Assembly: GCF_020509005.1 (NCBI RefSeq)
Contig: NC_063016.1
Span: forward strand, 4,960,001-5,024,000
Direction: 5' to 3'
Length of the DNA: 64,000 nucleotides
Origin: Fulvia fulva
Lineage: Eukaryota > Ascomycota > Dothideomycetes > Mycosphaerellales > Mycosphaerellaceae
In this document: piece after piece, positions 1 to 10,968 of the stretch
Layout of the letters: each line of letters starts with the position of its first letter
Numbering within the stretch: the first letter of the stretch is position 1
Notes under the pieces: generated by a model
What the model saw: the letters and a program-made list of their open reading frames with translations, nothing else
Database searches by the model: none
What the model was told of the DNA's origin: nothing
Made by a program: the position numbers and the translations under genes

Positions 1-836
1 CGCAGGGGATTATGACGGGGCAGGCGGTGGCTGGTGTGTTGCCTTGTGTTGCGCAGATTGTATCGGTGCTGTCGTTTCAAGGAGGAGATGGGGATTCTCG
101 TGAGCCGCCGTCGCATGACCAGCCGCCTGGACCGCCTCCGGTGAAATGGACTGCGGCGCTCGCCTATTTCATTACTGCGACGGCGATATCAGTGGCTACG
201 CTTTTCGCTTTTTCGGTATTGCTGGCTAGGAATCGTCAGCCGAAGAAATTGCAGAATGGGAATACACCTGACGACACTGGCGACAGCGAAGGTCGCAAAT
301 CAATACCGCTACTCTACCTACTTCGCAAACTGATCTGGCTGGCAAGCGGAGTGTTCGTGACATTCGCAGTCACTATGGTCTTCCCGGTCTTCACCCAGCG
401 CATCGTCTCTGTGCGACCGCCGCAGGATCAGCCGCCGATCTTACAGCCAGCCAGCTTCATACCACTGGCGCTGTTGTTCTGGAACATGGGCGATCTGGCT
501 GGCAGGATGATCACTGCAGTGCCTTCGCTCTCGCTGACTCGACGGCCGCGTCTGGTGTTCGTAATGGCACTTTTACGCATTGTGTGGGTCGGAGGATACC
601 ACCTATGCAATATCCGGGGCGAGGGAGCGATCGTCAACAGCGACTTCTTCTATCTGGTGGTGATCCAGCTGTTGTTTGGAATGTCCAATGGCTACCTTGG
701 CAGTACCTGCATGATCGCCGCTGGGGAGTGGGTCGAGGATGAGGAAAGAGAGGCAGCTGGAGGATTCATGGGATTGTGCCTGGTCGCTGGGTTGACTGTA
801 GGAAGTTTGCTGAGCTTCTTCATCACTGGCACTTGA
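1..836 (+). CDS. Equilibrative nucleoside transporter, C-terminal part (5' end outside window)
   Basis: The reading frame is open from base 3 and carries the ENT/SLC29 signature QGIMTGQAVAGVLP right at the window edge. After it come a short hydrophilic loop and about five hydrophobic helices. The family motif WNMGDLAGR (compare N-x-x-D-x-x-GR) lies about two thirds in. Yeast FUN26 is about 517 residues, so roughly the C-terminal half is present here. The family moves nucleosides and nucleobases down their gradient; in fungi it usually sits in the vacuolar membrane. The gene ends tail to tail with the CCC1-like gene, with only 40 bases between the stops. The first in-frame Met (position 12) lies inside the conserved motif and is surely not the start. 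Confidence 0.88.
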   Translation, partial: QGIMTGQAVAGVLPCVAQIVSVLSFQGGDGDSREPPSHDQPPGPPPVKWTAALAYFITATAISVATLFAFSVLLARNRQPKKLQNGNTPDDTGDSEGRKSIPLLYLLRKLIWLASGVFVTFAVTMVFPVFTQRIVSVRPPQDQPPILQPASFIPLALLFWNMGDLAGRMITAVPSLSLTRRPRLVFVMALLRIVWVGGYHLCNIRGEGAIVNSDFFYLVVIQLLFGMSNGYLGSTCMIAAGEWVEDEEREAAGGFMGLCLVAGLTVGSLLSFFITGT

Positions 837-876
837 AAGGTTGCACCTATAGCATAAAGCTAGAGTGATAATTGTA

Positions 877-1974
877 TCACGAGCCTAACGAGTCAAACAC
901 CCTCACCAGACTCATCGCACACGTCGCCGCAGCTCCTCCCACCAGCATCATCTGCACGCCAGCCCTGGTCCCTGCCCAAACGTTCTTCCCTCCATGCCAT
1001 CCGGACACGAAGCATGTCTTGCAATACCCGAACGCGAACAAGCTCACGGCCATGAAGACGAACGACCACCACAGCGCCAACATCACCTCATCTTGCCCTA
1101 CCATGAAGTATGGAAGTAGTGGAAGCAAGCCTCCAAGGAAGTACCCACACGCTATCGTCAACCCACTCGTCACCGCCCTCGTCGCCGCCGGTTCTGGCGT
1201 GTTATGCCGGAAGTGCATGAGAAACTGCACCAAATGCGGAGATTTCGATAAATGGTACGTCAGATCCTCAGACAAGGCCGGGGGAAGATCATAGGGTTCA
1301 AGGATGTCTCGTATCGAAGTCACTGCGTCCACGGACCCGTACGCGACTCCTTTGCGCGTATCGTTCAGCGTCGCTGTGTAAGATTCTTCTTCACTTTTCG
1401 CGGCGAGGTAGCCACCTAAGCCCATGGAAATCGCGCCGGCGGTGAGTTCGGCCATCCCGGCGAAGATTACGACGCGCGTTGATGAGAGGGTTGAGAGGCC
1501 GGCTGTGAGGGCGAAGCGGATGGTTAGGCCGTCTGAGAGGCCGATTATGACGTCGGAGATGATTCTTGGGTCGAGGCGGGAGGAGGGGTTGGGGGGTTGG
1601 GAGGAGGAGGAGTTGGGGAAGAGGGTGCTGGTGCTGGATTGGGATTCGATGTCGGATGAGAAGCGCTCTTTTGAGGGTGGTTCTTCTGAGCTTGTGCGGG
1701 ATTTGGGGAGGCGCTTTGGGGGTGTTGGGCGGCGGGAGCGGGAGAGGAGGTTGGAGATCCAGTGGGATATGGAATCTGAGTTGCTTCTTGTTCTGTGGTC
1801 GGGGAAAGCTGTGGTGTCGGAGGAGGAGTCGTAGGAGAGCATTTCGGTAGTGTAGCGTTCTCTCATGGTTGGAGCTGAATCTTGGGCCTTTCTGTCGCTG
1901 GTCTCTTTTGTTCTGCTGACACTGAAATTTCGAAAAATTGGAAACGTCCTACCTCGAGTGGCCTGGGGACTCAA
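877..1974 (-). CDS. CCC1: CCC1/VIT1-family vacuolar iron/manganese transporter
   Basis: One uninterrupted exon of 365 residues. The first ~130 residues are Ser/Arg-rich and look disordered. Then comes the VIT1 core: DPRIISDVIIGLSDGLTIRF (helix 1 with the family's D-GLSDGLT signature), a second helix with GMAELTAGAISMGLGGYLAA, a cytosolic E-rich loop (AKSEEESY), and three more helices ending near the C-terminus. Members export Fe2+ or Mn2+ from the cytosol into the vacuole. The E residues of the loop are the place where metal binds in plant VIT1 (family knowledge). An in-frame Met at 1866 is an alternative start after a 36-residue extension; I kept the upstream one. Confidence 0.9.
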   Translation of the reverse strand: MSPQATRGRTFPIFRNFSVSRTKETSDRKAQDSAPTMRERYTTEMLSYDSSSDTTAFPDHRTRSNSDSISHWISNLLSRSRRPTPPKRLPKSRTSSEEPPSKERFSSDIESQSSTSTLFPNSSSSQPPNPSSRLDPRIISDVIIGLSDGLTIRFALTAGLSTLSSTRVVIFAGMAELTAGAISMGLGGYLAAKSEEESYTATLNDTRKGVAYGSVDAVTSIRDILEPYDLPPALSEDLTYHLSKSPHLVQFLMHFRHNTPEPAATRAVTSGLTIACGYFLGGLLPLLPYFMVGQDEVMLALWWSFVFMAVSLFAFGYCKTCFVSGWHGGKNVWAGTRAGVQMMLVGGAAATCAMSLVRVFDSLGS

Positions 1975-2948
1975 GCGCTACATATCGAATCGAGCGCATC
2001 CCATACTACGCACTTACAGCAGTATCCACGCGGAGCACTATCCTGCAACGAAAGCGTGTTGCGTAAGACGCATACTCCGCTGCTTGTCAGGACTTGTCAG
2101 GGCTTGTCCACTTGCGCCGATGTTCACGATATCTTTGGAGAGGTGGTAGAGCCAATCGTGGTGGGTGGATTTGGATTTGTGTGTAGTGGAGCGGTGGTGG
2201 GTTGGTGAGAGGTTTGATGTGAAACTGACGGGTGGTGCCGGTGGAGAAGGACATGGAGGTTTAGTTTGATGACTGTACAGTATGCTTGCCAACTAAGTCT
2301 TGATGAGGCCTCAGTAGAATTGCGGCCTCGGCTCTCGCCGACCCAAGATCGCTATCAAGATTGCTCCTTCTTGAGACATTCGATCTCATCTAGGAGCCAA
2401 GCTCAAACAACTCTTCCGCCATCTCTTCAAGTTGAACTGCAGTCGACACGCTCGAGAACAACACATACCTCCCATCTCCGAGTCGACTTGGCACTTCCAT
2501 CCAGCTCTTCCCTGGTTGAAGCTACTCGGTAGCGTCATGCATCGAGGGCGGTTCCGGAAGCTATTCCACATATCATGAGATGTCCGAGGATGCGGCCGAA
2601 CGAGCAGATATACCACTTCCGTAGACTTACCAAAGATCTAGGCATATTCCATTCTTCCGTACAGCTTCAGTCCACGCACTTGGGTAGGAGTGCATATTCC
2701 TTCAGCCGTTCTGACTCGGCGCCGATCATCTTTCAGGGACCCGCGATTGCAACGGCTTCTAGCCCACGCCATTCCAGCGGTCGGCACATCGTGGTGGAGA
2801 GTGAACTGCCACTCGGGATCTGTCGGTTCTCGTATCATTCGGTTCTGACCTCTATAGGCCACATTAATAACGCCGCACCAGCGGTCCTTACAGAAGTGCA
2901 GTATGGCACACGAGCGTGGGAGCAGTAGGTAGTTAGAGCGACCTGACT
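1975..2948. other. Intergenic region, shared 5' side of CCC1-like and coiled-coil genes
   Basis: About 970 bases lie between two divergent starts. Only short overlapping ORFs without family features are present. It should hold both promoters, but I see no convincing TATA box or other site. Confidence 0.6.
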
Positions 2949-5900
2949 ATGGCCGACAGTCCGCTGCTATCCTTCAGTAGCTATGGATCCTTCAGTAACT
3001 ATGGATCTCGCCCAGCGAGTCGTGCGCATAGTCACGCATCCGATGCAACTGAGCGACCGGATACCGCCAATTCCACGAGAAACCTGACCAGAGAAGTCGA
3101 CCACATCAAGCATTTGATCAAACGATCCCAGAATGTCTCTACCCAACCGCAGAGCATTACTGCTCAAATATTTCGCCAGCGAAGTAATTCCACGCCCATT
3201 ACCTTGGATCATATATGCCACGAACTGGACCAGCTCAAGAAGAGGATCAAGGAGGAGCAACAGCCCTCTCCTCTCCCTCGGGCCCTCCGAGCCTCTGAGG
3301 TCGACCCAGACGCGTCTGAGTCGGAAGCTGAGGTTGATGATGTTCCTGACGGACGGGAAGAAGAGTTGGAACGTGCTCGCGATGAGATCAATGTCGTGAA
3401 GCACAATGCAGAATCACTGTTAGAGATTGCGGAATCGAGGGTGGATAGACTCACTGGCGAGAAAGAGAAGCTGGAGGGCTCACTAACAGACTACAAGACC
3501 CGGCTGAGTTCGCAGCAGGGGTCTCTGCAGGACAGTCAAGCGCAGTTAAAGAAGCTTCGCGGGGACAACGACAACGTCACTCGTTCTCATAACGATGCTC
3601 AACAGCAGATCTTGAAGCTCCAGGACCTCAGAACACAGGCAGACACGTCGCTAAAGCTCAGCAGTGCTCGTGTGTCTCAACTGGAAGAAGAGAACAGGAA
3701 GGTAGCTGAACAGATAAAGCGACTAGGGACACAGCATGAAACACGGCAGAAGGAACTCAACAACGAGATCCAAACGTTAAATGGTAGGAACAATGATATC
3801 TCCGCAGAGGCTGAGGAACTTCGCACAGGCCGCCGCGTGTTGCAAGAGAAGCTGGAAAAGGCAGAAGCTCAGTCCGCACGATCTCAGAGGGAACACGACG
3901 CACAGTGCACTACGCTTGCCGGTCAGATCGACGAACACAAACAGCTTCTTCAAGAGACCAGGGAAGTAGCCGATGCGCGCGCAAAAGAAATTGGGTCGCT
4001 GCAAAACGACCGGGACAAGGGGCAGGCACATTCCAAAGAGCTCGAAAGACAGGTCGAGGAGTACAAAGCAAAGCTGAAAGCTGCGGTCGAAGAGCAGGAA
4101 CGACTTGCGGAAACACACCGGCAGAACATCGAAGCCTCCACGCGCGAGTATGAACAAGCTCGTCTGGAAGCACAGGCTGACCACGAGGCCAAGCTCAAAG
4201 CGGTCCAGCAGATGCTCGATGGGACGAGATCTTCCCACATGAGGGAACTGGAGAATGCCAAGATTTCTAAGGCCAAGGAAGTTGATGCCATGAAAGCACA
4301 ATGGCGTACTTCCCTCGAAAAGCTGAAGGCATCTCATCAGAGCGAGTTAGAAGCGTCCAAGATTAGCTTTGCCAACGAGTTGCAGAAACTCAAGACTGCC
4401 CACGAAGCACAATTGAATGATGCCATGGTCACGAACAACGAGGACTCCGAGGCACTCAAGGCACAACTCGCAGAGGTCACAGCTCAAGTTAACGCGTCCC
4501 AGGAAAGTCACACAGCAGAGCTGGAAGCACTACGATCCGAGAGTGAAAGACGAATGAAGGATGCGGCCGATGAGTTGAATAGTGTCAAGCAGGAAGCACA
4601 GACTGAGAAATCACAAGCCGACAAGAATCTTGCCGAGCTGAAGGAGTTGCTGAGAGATCAGACCGAGAACGCGGAGGCATCACTGGCCAAGATTGCTGAA
4701 AGCGAAAAGTCCCATCGAGTGCGACTGACGGAGCTCGACGCAGATCTGGCACAGACGAAAGCACATCTAGACACAACTCGGGATGATGCCGAACAATTAC
4801 GGTCCAGTACCGAGGCGCTCCAATCGCAAATCACATCAAAGGAGAAAGTCCTGAAAGTCCTGAGATCAGACAGGGATAATCTACGACAGCAAAAGGACGA
4901 GGAGATCAACGCTCTACAACACAAGACGACGACCATGTCCAGCGAGCTAGCTTCGACGAAGGATAGCCTAGAAGCTGCGCGCAAAGCCCACACATCAGCA
5001 CTCAAACAAGTCAAGCAGGACCATGCCGCCGAAATGGAAAAGTTGAAATCAGCGCAGGTCGCTGAGGTCGAGCGAATACGCCTCGAGTATAAAGAAGCAT
5101 CAGAAAGCTCTGGAAAAAAGCATGTTCAGGAGATAGCAGAGCTTACCAAGACTCACCAAGAGGCGCTTGAGCAGGCTGGATTGGGCAACGATCGAGCTTT
5201 GCAGCAACTGCAAGACCAGCATGCCCATGACACCGTGCGCTTCAAGGACGAGCTGGCCAAGACCGTCTCAGATATGAAGCAAAGTCATGAGAGCGCCTTA
5301 GCGACTGTTAAGAGCGAAGACAATCTGCGTGAACAGAAAGTTCAAGAAGAATTGGCGAAGAGCAAGGCAGACCTTGCGACTCAAGTGGAGTTGACCAAAA
5401 AGGCCGCAGAGTCGTCGGAAGCTGAGCTTGCACAGGTCCAGGGAACCTATGATATGGCGATGAACAATTTACGCGTGGAGCACCTTAAAGAGACTGAAAG
5501 TTTGCAGACGCAGCACGATGCGGCACATGCACGGCTGCAATCCCAACATGAGCTTGACCTTGGACAAACCCGCAAGGACCTCCAGACGAAGATAGAAGAA
5601 GCCGCTGCTGCTGCATCAAAGGCGCGCGACACATCTGCATTGAGAGATCAACATTCCTTGGCTCTGCAGCAATTGACATCAACCCACGAGGCTGAGCGCG
5701 AGAATCTGGAAGCTCAGCACCGCGCTGCAATTGCAGGAAGCCGTAAACAGATCGAGGAAGCGATCTTGCAAGTCGACGATCTAAAAGCACAACACGCGAA
5801 ACAGCTTGAAGATCATGCGTCTGCTCATGCCAAGGAACTCGGTGCCGTCCGTTCTCTGCTGGATCAACAAGGCTCGGAGCACTATACTAGAGCTGCACAT

Positions 5901-8900
5901 GCTGAAGGACGACTTGCATCTCTTCGCGCGGACCATGCGGCTGAGCTATCGCGCCAAAGTCAGGAGCACGAGAAGATGTTGGCAGAATTACGTGATGCCA
6001 ACAGCAAAGCTGCGTCGGAGCAGCAGGCTGCGTTGATAAGCTCTGAGGAGGAGCAGAGCAAAGCTATGGTAACGGCGACCGAAGCACATAGAGCTGAGCT
6101 TGAGAGCCACCAGAAAGATCGAGATGCCACAATTTCTGATCTGAAGGCCGACCATGAGCGGGCGGTGAGCGAGCTGCAAAAGTCTCACGACGCCGTTCGT
6201 CAACAGATGACGCTCAACCATGGAACTGAGCTGCAGCAGATGCGCTCGTCTGCGGCGAGCGAACTCGAGCGGGTCCGTCGGGAGCATTCTGACGCACTAG
6301 AAGGTCATCAAATAGTTGACGAAGCGAAAGACGCGGACATTGCTGCCATGAAACAAGATCACGAGTGGGCTCTGGAGGCCCTGAAGCAGCAATTGGAAGG
6401 TGACTTGCGAAGTTCAAAGGCTCTCCATCAGACGCATACTACCGAATTACGATCGGCTCTCGATGCTCAGCTTGAAGAGATGCGAGCAAGCCACGCGCAA
6501 GCTTTCGCGGCTCAGGAGAGCGCGTGGACGATTAAGCTGACGGCCTTGAAAGAAGAGCATGGCAAGTCGCTGAATAGCCTGGTTTTAGCGAGCGAGGATT
6601 CGACAGCTACGAAACTACAACAGCTCCAGACTAAGCACGAGGAAGCGATCCTTGGAGCAAGCGTAGAGGCCAAAGAAAGGGCTAGACTTGCTGAACAGCA
6701 GCACAGAGCCGCGCTTGAATCTGCAGTCGACAGAGCTCGGCATAGTGGGCAAGCAGAGGTGAAGAACCTGAAGAAACGGCATCAAGATGCAGTCGCACAA
6801 ATTCGAAAGACGGCTCAACAGCAATCGGCTGCTCAACTGACGGTGCTCGAGCAGAGTCATCAAAGAGAGCACCAGGAAGCTCTCTTGCAAGCGCGTATGG
6901 AGGCTGAGCGCGACTTGCAAACAACACTTGAGAACCACCAGGGTGAGCTTCTACGACTCAACACCGAGCATCAGACTACATTACATGCACTACAGGCAAG
7001 TCTTGATACGAAACGGGTTTCGGAGATGAAGACAAAGGAAGACTCGCACAGGCATGAGGTAGAAGCACTTCAAGCGCGGCTCGACGCTACCTTGACCGGA
7101 CAAGCAGAGGCCGAGCGCTCGGTCGCTAGACTACGACAACAAGTCTCACAGGCCGAACAGCGTGTTGCAGAAGCTAAGATGTTGTCGGAGGATGACCTTA
7201 CTGCGTTACAGCAAGAGAAGACTGATCTCACCGCACAACTCCGTCAAGTGCAAGATTCGCTCCGCGAGTTACAAAGCAAGTTTTCCAATGGCACGACTAC
7301 GCCAAAGTCGAGGCATACCAACGAAGAGCTTGCTACTATCAGGTTGCAGCTCGCTGCTCTGGAAGAGGATCGTGCCATGTTGCGGCTTACGTTGCAGAAG
7401 CGCCTGGACGAGAAGGATGATCTCATCAGACAAAATGACTTTCTTGTTCAAGAACTCGAGACGCTGCATGCGCAACGCTTGAGACCCCAGAACACAGCTA
7501 GAAACATGCGGGATGTACAGATACAGACCGAGGACTTTGCCTCGGAAGAACCGAAGGTGGATTTAGCCACCTTCCAGAACATCAGAGCCGGCCGTCGTAA
7601 GAGTGCTCGGCCAGTCACTCCGATGAGTCCAGGTCAAAGGCAAGCCCGGGATGAGATCGACATGGCATGGAAGACACGCTCTTTCGAAGACTATCTGCAC
7701 AACGCGAAGACGGAGCTGTCAGAGCTGGGTAGTGTGATCACTGCAAACGAGACACTTTTTGCTCAGAAGATCCAAGAACATGTGGGTGAGCTGCAGCGAG
7801 TCAAAGACGAGCTGGCGGCAGACTACAAGTCTAAGCTTGATGACCTCGCCACGGACAAACAGCGAATGGAGCAAATGGTGACTTCCAAGCAAACAGCTGC
7901 TTTTGCCAAAGATCGTCAACAGCTCGTGGTAAGGTATGGCGCAGATCGCGATGACACGAGCGATTATGTGGCTCTGCGCACTGCAGAGGAGAGGCTGGTG
8001 CAGGACTACAACAAACGGATCGCTAAGCGGAAGTCACAGATTGCGCTGAGGCATGCTGAAGAATACCACGCGCTGACCGAGGAGTACGACAAGAAGGTCG
8101 CCCAGCTTCTGGACAATCAGAGTACCCTCGAAGGTGATCTTTCGGTCGACCCCTGGAAGTTTGAGCGGGATCTCGGAGATTTGCGTAAGGAGGGTGTAAA
8201 ATTGGAGGCAGACAAAGGGAGGAGCACTTCAGAAAGTCCAGTGGCTGTCCGGTCGCAAAGAGGTCGAGCAGCCAAAAGATTCGCCTCGCCACAGAACGGT
8301 ACGTCGCATGATCCGACGGAGCAGGACGCATCAGATCGCCCAAAGACTGCCCGCGACTCTCGACGACGACCTAACCTGGAGCGCTGGACAAGCCATCCCC
8401 GAAACTCAACTTCCATACCACGATCATCCTCCGTCCCTCGAGGATCCTATCAAGGACGTCGAGAATCTCCCGAACCCCCAGCCGTACCCAAAGTCCTCTT
8501 CCCTGGCGGCAGAGACAGCCCTCACTCTACATCTCAACCCTACCAAGGACGTTCAGGTCCTCCAGGAACGTCAAAATACCCACCCGTCGCCGAAAGATCC
8601 CTTCTCCGATCCAAGACGCCTACCGATGTCCAAGAGCGACGCCTTGTCTTCACTGAGCCCACGCCATCACCTATCAAGACGCCGACTAAACGCGGTCCTG
8701 AAAAAGCAGCGCAGACGCTGGGGATTACGCCAACGGAGGTGGAACGTCAGGCTATGCGGCAGGAGTGCGGACCGAATTCGATGGAGAGTCCAACGAGGCC
8801 GGGCTTCTTGAGGAGGGTTAGGGATCGTATGTCGATCGATGGCCATAGGCCGCGTTTCCATCGTCCCGGGTCGAGGAGCGGGCTGGCGACGACGCCAGAA

Positions 8901-9047
8901 CCTGATGTGGTAAAGAAGGAGGTTCCGCCGGCTGCGCCGACAGGTCCGAGTTCGAGTTATATCAGGAGTCGACGGAGCAGGTCTACGAAGCTGTCTAGTG
9001 GGATGATCTACTATCAGCCGCCGAATAAACAAGGTGGGAGTTCCTAG
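2949..9047 (+). CDS. Giant coiled-coil protein, 2032 aa
   Basis: A single intronless frame. Residues 1-130 are low-complexity, Ser-rich and then acidic. Residues ~130-1510 are an almost unbroken coiled coil rich in E, K, Q and A, full of H-x-AEL/H-x-AAL-type heptads (for example KQSHESAL, RADHAAEL, KADHERAV). A second helical block follows at ~1560-1750 (KTRSFEDYLHNAKTEL). The last ~280 residues are basic, Pro/Ser/Arg-rich and probably disordered, with many SP/TP sites (RSKTPT, SPIKTPTK). The form suits a cytoskeletal, spindle-pole, Golgi or polarity tether, but I recognise no named family and no motor, GRIP or membrane domain. Function is unknown. The start is the first Met of the frame. Confidence 0.9.
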   Translation: MADSPLLSFSSYGSFSNYGSRPASRAHSHASDATERPDTANSTRNLTREVDHIKHLIKRSQNVSTQPQSITAQIFRQRSNSTPITLDHICHELDQLKKRIKEEQQPSPLPRALRASEVDPDASESEAEVDDVPDGREEELERARDEINVVKHNAESLLEIAESRVDRLTGEKEKLEGSLTDYKTRLSSQQGSLQDSQAQLKKLRGDNDNVTRSHNDAQQQILKLQDLRTQADTSLKLSSARVSQLEEENRKVAEQIKRLGTQHETRQKELNNEIQTLNGRNNDISAEAEELRTGRRVLQEKLEKAEAQSARSQREHDAQCTTLAGQIDEHKQLLQETREVADARAKEIGSLQNDRDKGQAHSKELERQVEEYKAKLKAAVEEQERLAETHRQNIEASTREYEQARLEAQADHEAKLKAVQQMLDGTRSSHMRELENAKISKAKEVDAMKAQWRTSLEKLKASHQSELEASKISFANELQKLKTAHEAQLNDAMVTNNEDSEALKAQLAEVTAQVNASQESHTAELEALRSESERRMKDAADELNSVKQEAQTEKSQADKNLAELKELLRDQTENAEASLAKIAESEKSHRVRLTELDADLAQTKAHLDTTRDDAEQLRSSTEALQSQITSKEKVLKVLRSDRDNLRQQKDEEINALQHKTTTMSSELASTKDSLEAARKAHTSALKQVKQDHAAEMEKLKSAQVAEVERIRLEYKEASESSGKKHVQEIAELTKTHQEALEQAGLGNDRALQQLQDQHAHDTVRFKDELAKTVSDMKQSHESALATVKSEDNLREQKVQEELAKSKADLATQVELTKKAAESSEAELAQVQGTYDMAMNNLRVEHLKETESLQTQHDAAHARLQSQHELDLGQTRKDLQTKIEEAAAAASKARDTSALRDQHSLALQQLTSTHEAERENLEAQHRAAIAGSRKQIEEAILQVDDLKAQHAKQLEDHASAHAKELGAVRSLLDQQGSEHYTRAAHAEGRLASLRADHAAELSRQSQEHEKMLAELRDANSKAASEQQAALISSEEEQSKAMVTATEAHRAELESHQKDRDATISDLKADHERAVSELQKSHDAVRQQMTLNHGTELQQMRSSAASELERVRREHSDALEGHQIVDEAKDADIAAMKQDHEWALEALKQQLEGDLRSSKALHQTHTTELRSALDAQLEEMRASHAQAFAAQESAWTIKLTALKEEHGKSLNSLVLASEDSTATKLQQLQTKHEEAILGASVEAKERARLAEQQHRAALESAVDRARHSGQAEVKNLKKRHQDAVAQIRKTAQQQSAAQLTVLEQSHQREHQEALLQARMEAERDLQTTLENHQGELLRLNTEHQTTLHALQASLDTKRVSEMKTKEDSHRHEVEALQARLDATLTGQAEAERSVARLRQQVSQAEQRVAEAKMLSEDDLTALQQEKTDLTAQLRQVQDSLRELQSKFSNGTTTPKSRHTNEELATIRLQLAALEEDRAMLRLTLQKRLDEKDDLIRQNDFLVQELETLHAQRLRPQNTARNMRDVQIQTEDFASEEPKVDLATFQNIRAGRRKSARPVTPMSPGQRQARDEIDMAWKTRSFEDYLHNAKTELSELGSVITANETLFAQKIQEHVGELQRVKDELAADYKSKLDDLATDKQRMEQMVTSKQTAAFAKDRQQLVVRYGADRDDTSDYVALRTAEERLVQDYNKRIAKRKSQIALRHAEEYHALTEEYDKKVAQLLDNQSTLEGDLSVDPWKFERDLGDLRKEGVKLEADKGRSTSESPVAVRSQRGRAAKRFASPQNGTSHDPTEQDASDRPKTARDSRRRPNLERWTSHPRNSTSIPRSSSVPRGSYQGRRESPEPPAVPKVLFPGGRDSPHSTSQPYQGRSGPPGTSKYPPVAERSLLRSKTPTDVQERRLVFTEPTPSPIKTPTKRGPEKAAQTLGITPTEVERQAMRQECGPNSMESPTRPGFLRRVRDRMSIDGHRPRFHRPGSRSGLATTPEPDVVKKEVPPAAPTGPSSSYIRSRRSRSTKLSSGMIYYQPPNKQGGSS

Positions 9048-9483
9048 GACTGAGGCTACGACGGTATGGAGATTTGGAGAATTAGCGCTGGTGTTGGGGG
9101 ATGGCAATCTGGACGACAATTTTCTTGTAGATACTTCTGACGATCTCTACGGCCATTGTATGGATGAGGCTCGTGAAGCTCTCGGATCTTCATTCTTGGA
9201 CTCGAATCAAGTGAAGATCTTTCTCGTGTCAGGATTGGTTGTTGCTGGACTTGTTGTGAAGTTGGTGGCATCCACTCACTCGGCGTGGGCCCGAACGCTT
9301 CGTCAAACGGTCCTCTATTGAAGCACAGTCATGGGCACACCTTCAGTGCCGCAGCCGAAGCACCCATCTCTGAAGTTCCTGCCGGATACTGTCCGCTGCG
9401 CTACGTAGTCGTAGCCAGCCATCCTACCTGTCGCCCGCACCACCACCATTCCAGCTCCGAGGGCCCCTAATGCTCCTTCCTCT
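9048..9483. other. Intergenic region, tail-to-tail
   Basis: About 430 bases lie between the stops of the coiled-coil gene and the oxidoreductase. Nothing recognisable. Confidence 0.6.
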
Positions 9484-10555
9484 TCATCTATACAACCCCG
9501 GCCTCTCCGGCAACACCACATCATGCTTCTGCCCATCCTCCAGACTCCTCAAACCCGCATCACAAACGACCGCAACCACATATCCGTCCCACGAACTCGG
9601 TCCACTCATCGGCCGCCGATTGAACACATTATCAACGAAATTCTGCACCTCCCGACCATAAGCCACTGCGAACCTTTCCATGCAACTTTGCGCAATCCTC
9701 GCGCCTGCACCATTGGCTGTCCTCGTTGATATAAGGGCTTGCTCGTTCAGCTCCGCGGTGTTGTTCTCGCCAATGACTTCACACCGAATGTCGTAGCCGT
9801 AATTGCAATTTACGAATAATTCGTCGTCAACTCTCACGCCCGAGGACGTTTCGAAGATGACAATCAACGGGTCGTGGAATCCTCCCGGTACACGGGGAGT
9901 CTGCTTCCTAGGTTTGTCGATGCGAACAGACACGATGTCTTCGTCTAGCAGGAAGCGGATAATGTCTATCTCGTGCGTGGCGGAATCGTTGATGAGTTTC
10001 TCCTGCGTGAAGTGGCCCGGCATCGAAGGATTGCGGTGGGCCATGTGCATCAAGAGCGTCTCTCCAAGAGCTCGGGAGTCGATTTGTTCTTTCAGCGCCA
10101 AGTAGCCTGGATCGAAGCGACGCATGAAGCCGAGCTGGAGCAGGCGGGAGCCGTGTTGGGTCTCAGCGTTGATGATTTCTTGTGCTTCCGAGGCGGTCGG
10201 GGTGAGGGGTTTCTCGCAGAAGACGGGTTTGCCTACGGCTATGGAAGCGAGGATCTGGTCTTTGTGGACTTCGCCGATGGAGCAGATGAAGATTGCGTCG
10301 ACGTCGGGGGAGTTGACGAGATCGGTGGCGTTGGTGTAGGGTTTGGCGTTGGTGTCTTGGGCGATGGAGTTGGCAACTGTGGAGTTGATGTCGCAGACCG
10401 CTGTGAGGTCGAGGTCTTAGCAGGGTCGGGCTTTAGAGGTGCTTTGTTCTATGATACGTACCAGTCACTTTGGCATTGACGATGACTTTCTGGAAGCGTT
10501 GTAGATGGTCCCGCCCAATCATCCCAAGGCCTATGAGGCCTATGCGTACCGCCAT
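9484..10555 (-). CDS. Gfo/Idh/MocA oxidoreductase, inositol 2-dehydrogenase type
   Basis: Two exons, complement(9484..10400, 10462..10555), 336 residues. The 61-base intron has donor GTACGT and acceptor CACAG, and the join gives the continuous strand KVTAVCDINS. The N-terminus MAVRIGLIGLGMIGRDHL is a Rossmann NAD(P) site (GxGxxG-type). Then come VDAIFICSIGEVHKDQ, the family hallmark GKPVFCEKPL (EKP lysine), and the sugar-binding half with GHFTQEKLINDSATHEIDIIR, where the D-x-x-x-H pair is catalytic in inositol dehydrogenases. The protein probably oxidises myo-inositol or a related sugar using NAD. Exact substrate cannot be read from sequence. Length is normal for the family (~330-350). Confidence 0.9.
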
Positions 10556-10968
10556 GGTTGCTGAACTCTCGGACCACTCTCAGACCTATCGTATGATGAA
10601 CTGATTCAAGACTCGTTGTACCTTCACTGCGTCTGCTGCAGCGCTTCTTATCTCTCCTTTAGTCGTTCCGCTCAAGCACTCGCGGCAGTCCCAATCGGGT
10701 ATTCGTTGTAATGCGTAATCATCACAGAGGCTAATGGCAGACAAATCATGTCTTCGGTCTTGCAACTCTGGAGACGGTGGTCTTGGGAAAACCATTAGCC
10801 GTGCATTTATCCGCTGAAAGTCGTCGCCGAGATCCACCCTGTTCTGCCCATCTTGGCAGGGCAAGATTATATAAACGGGTGGCATCGCCTGTGTCGCTGT
10901 GACCGTCGACTATTCAGCTCCCTTAGCTGTTAGTCGAGGCTCGGAATTGCAAGTCATGTGAAGCGTGA
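10556..10968. other. Intergenic region
   Basis: About 410 bases upstream of the oxidoreductase and downstream of the small membrane protein on the same strand. No further gene or clear control site seen. Confidence 0.55.
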
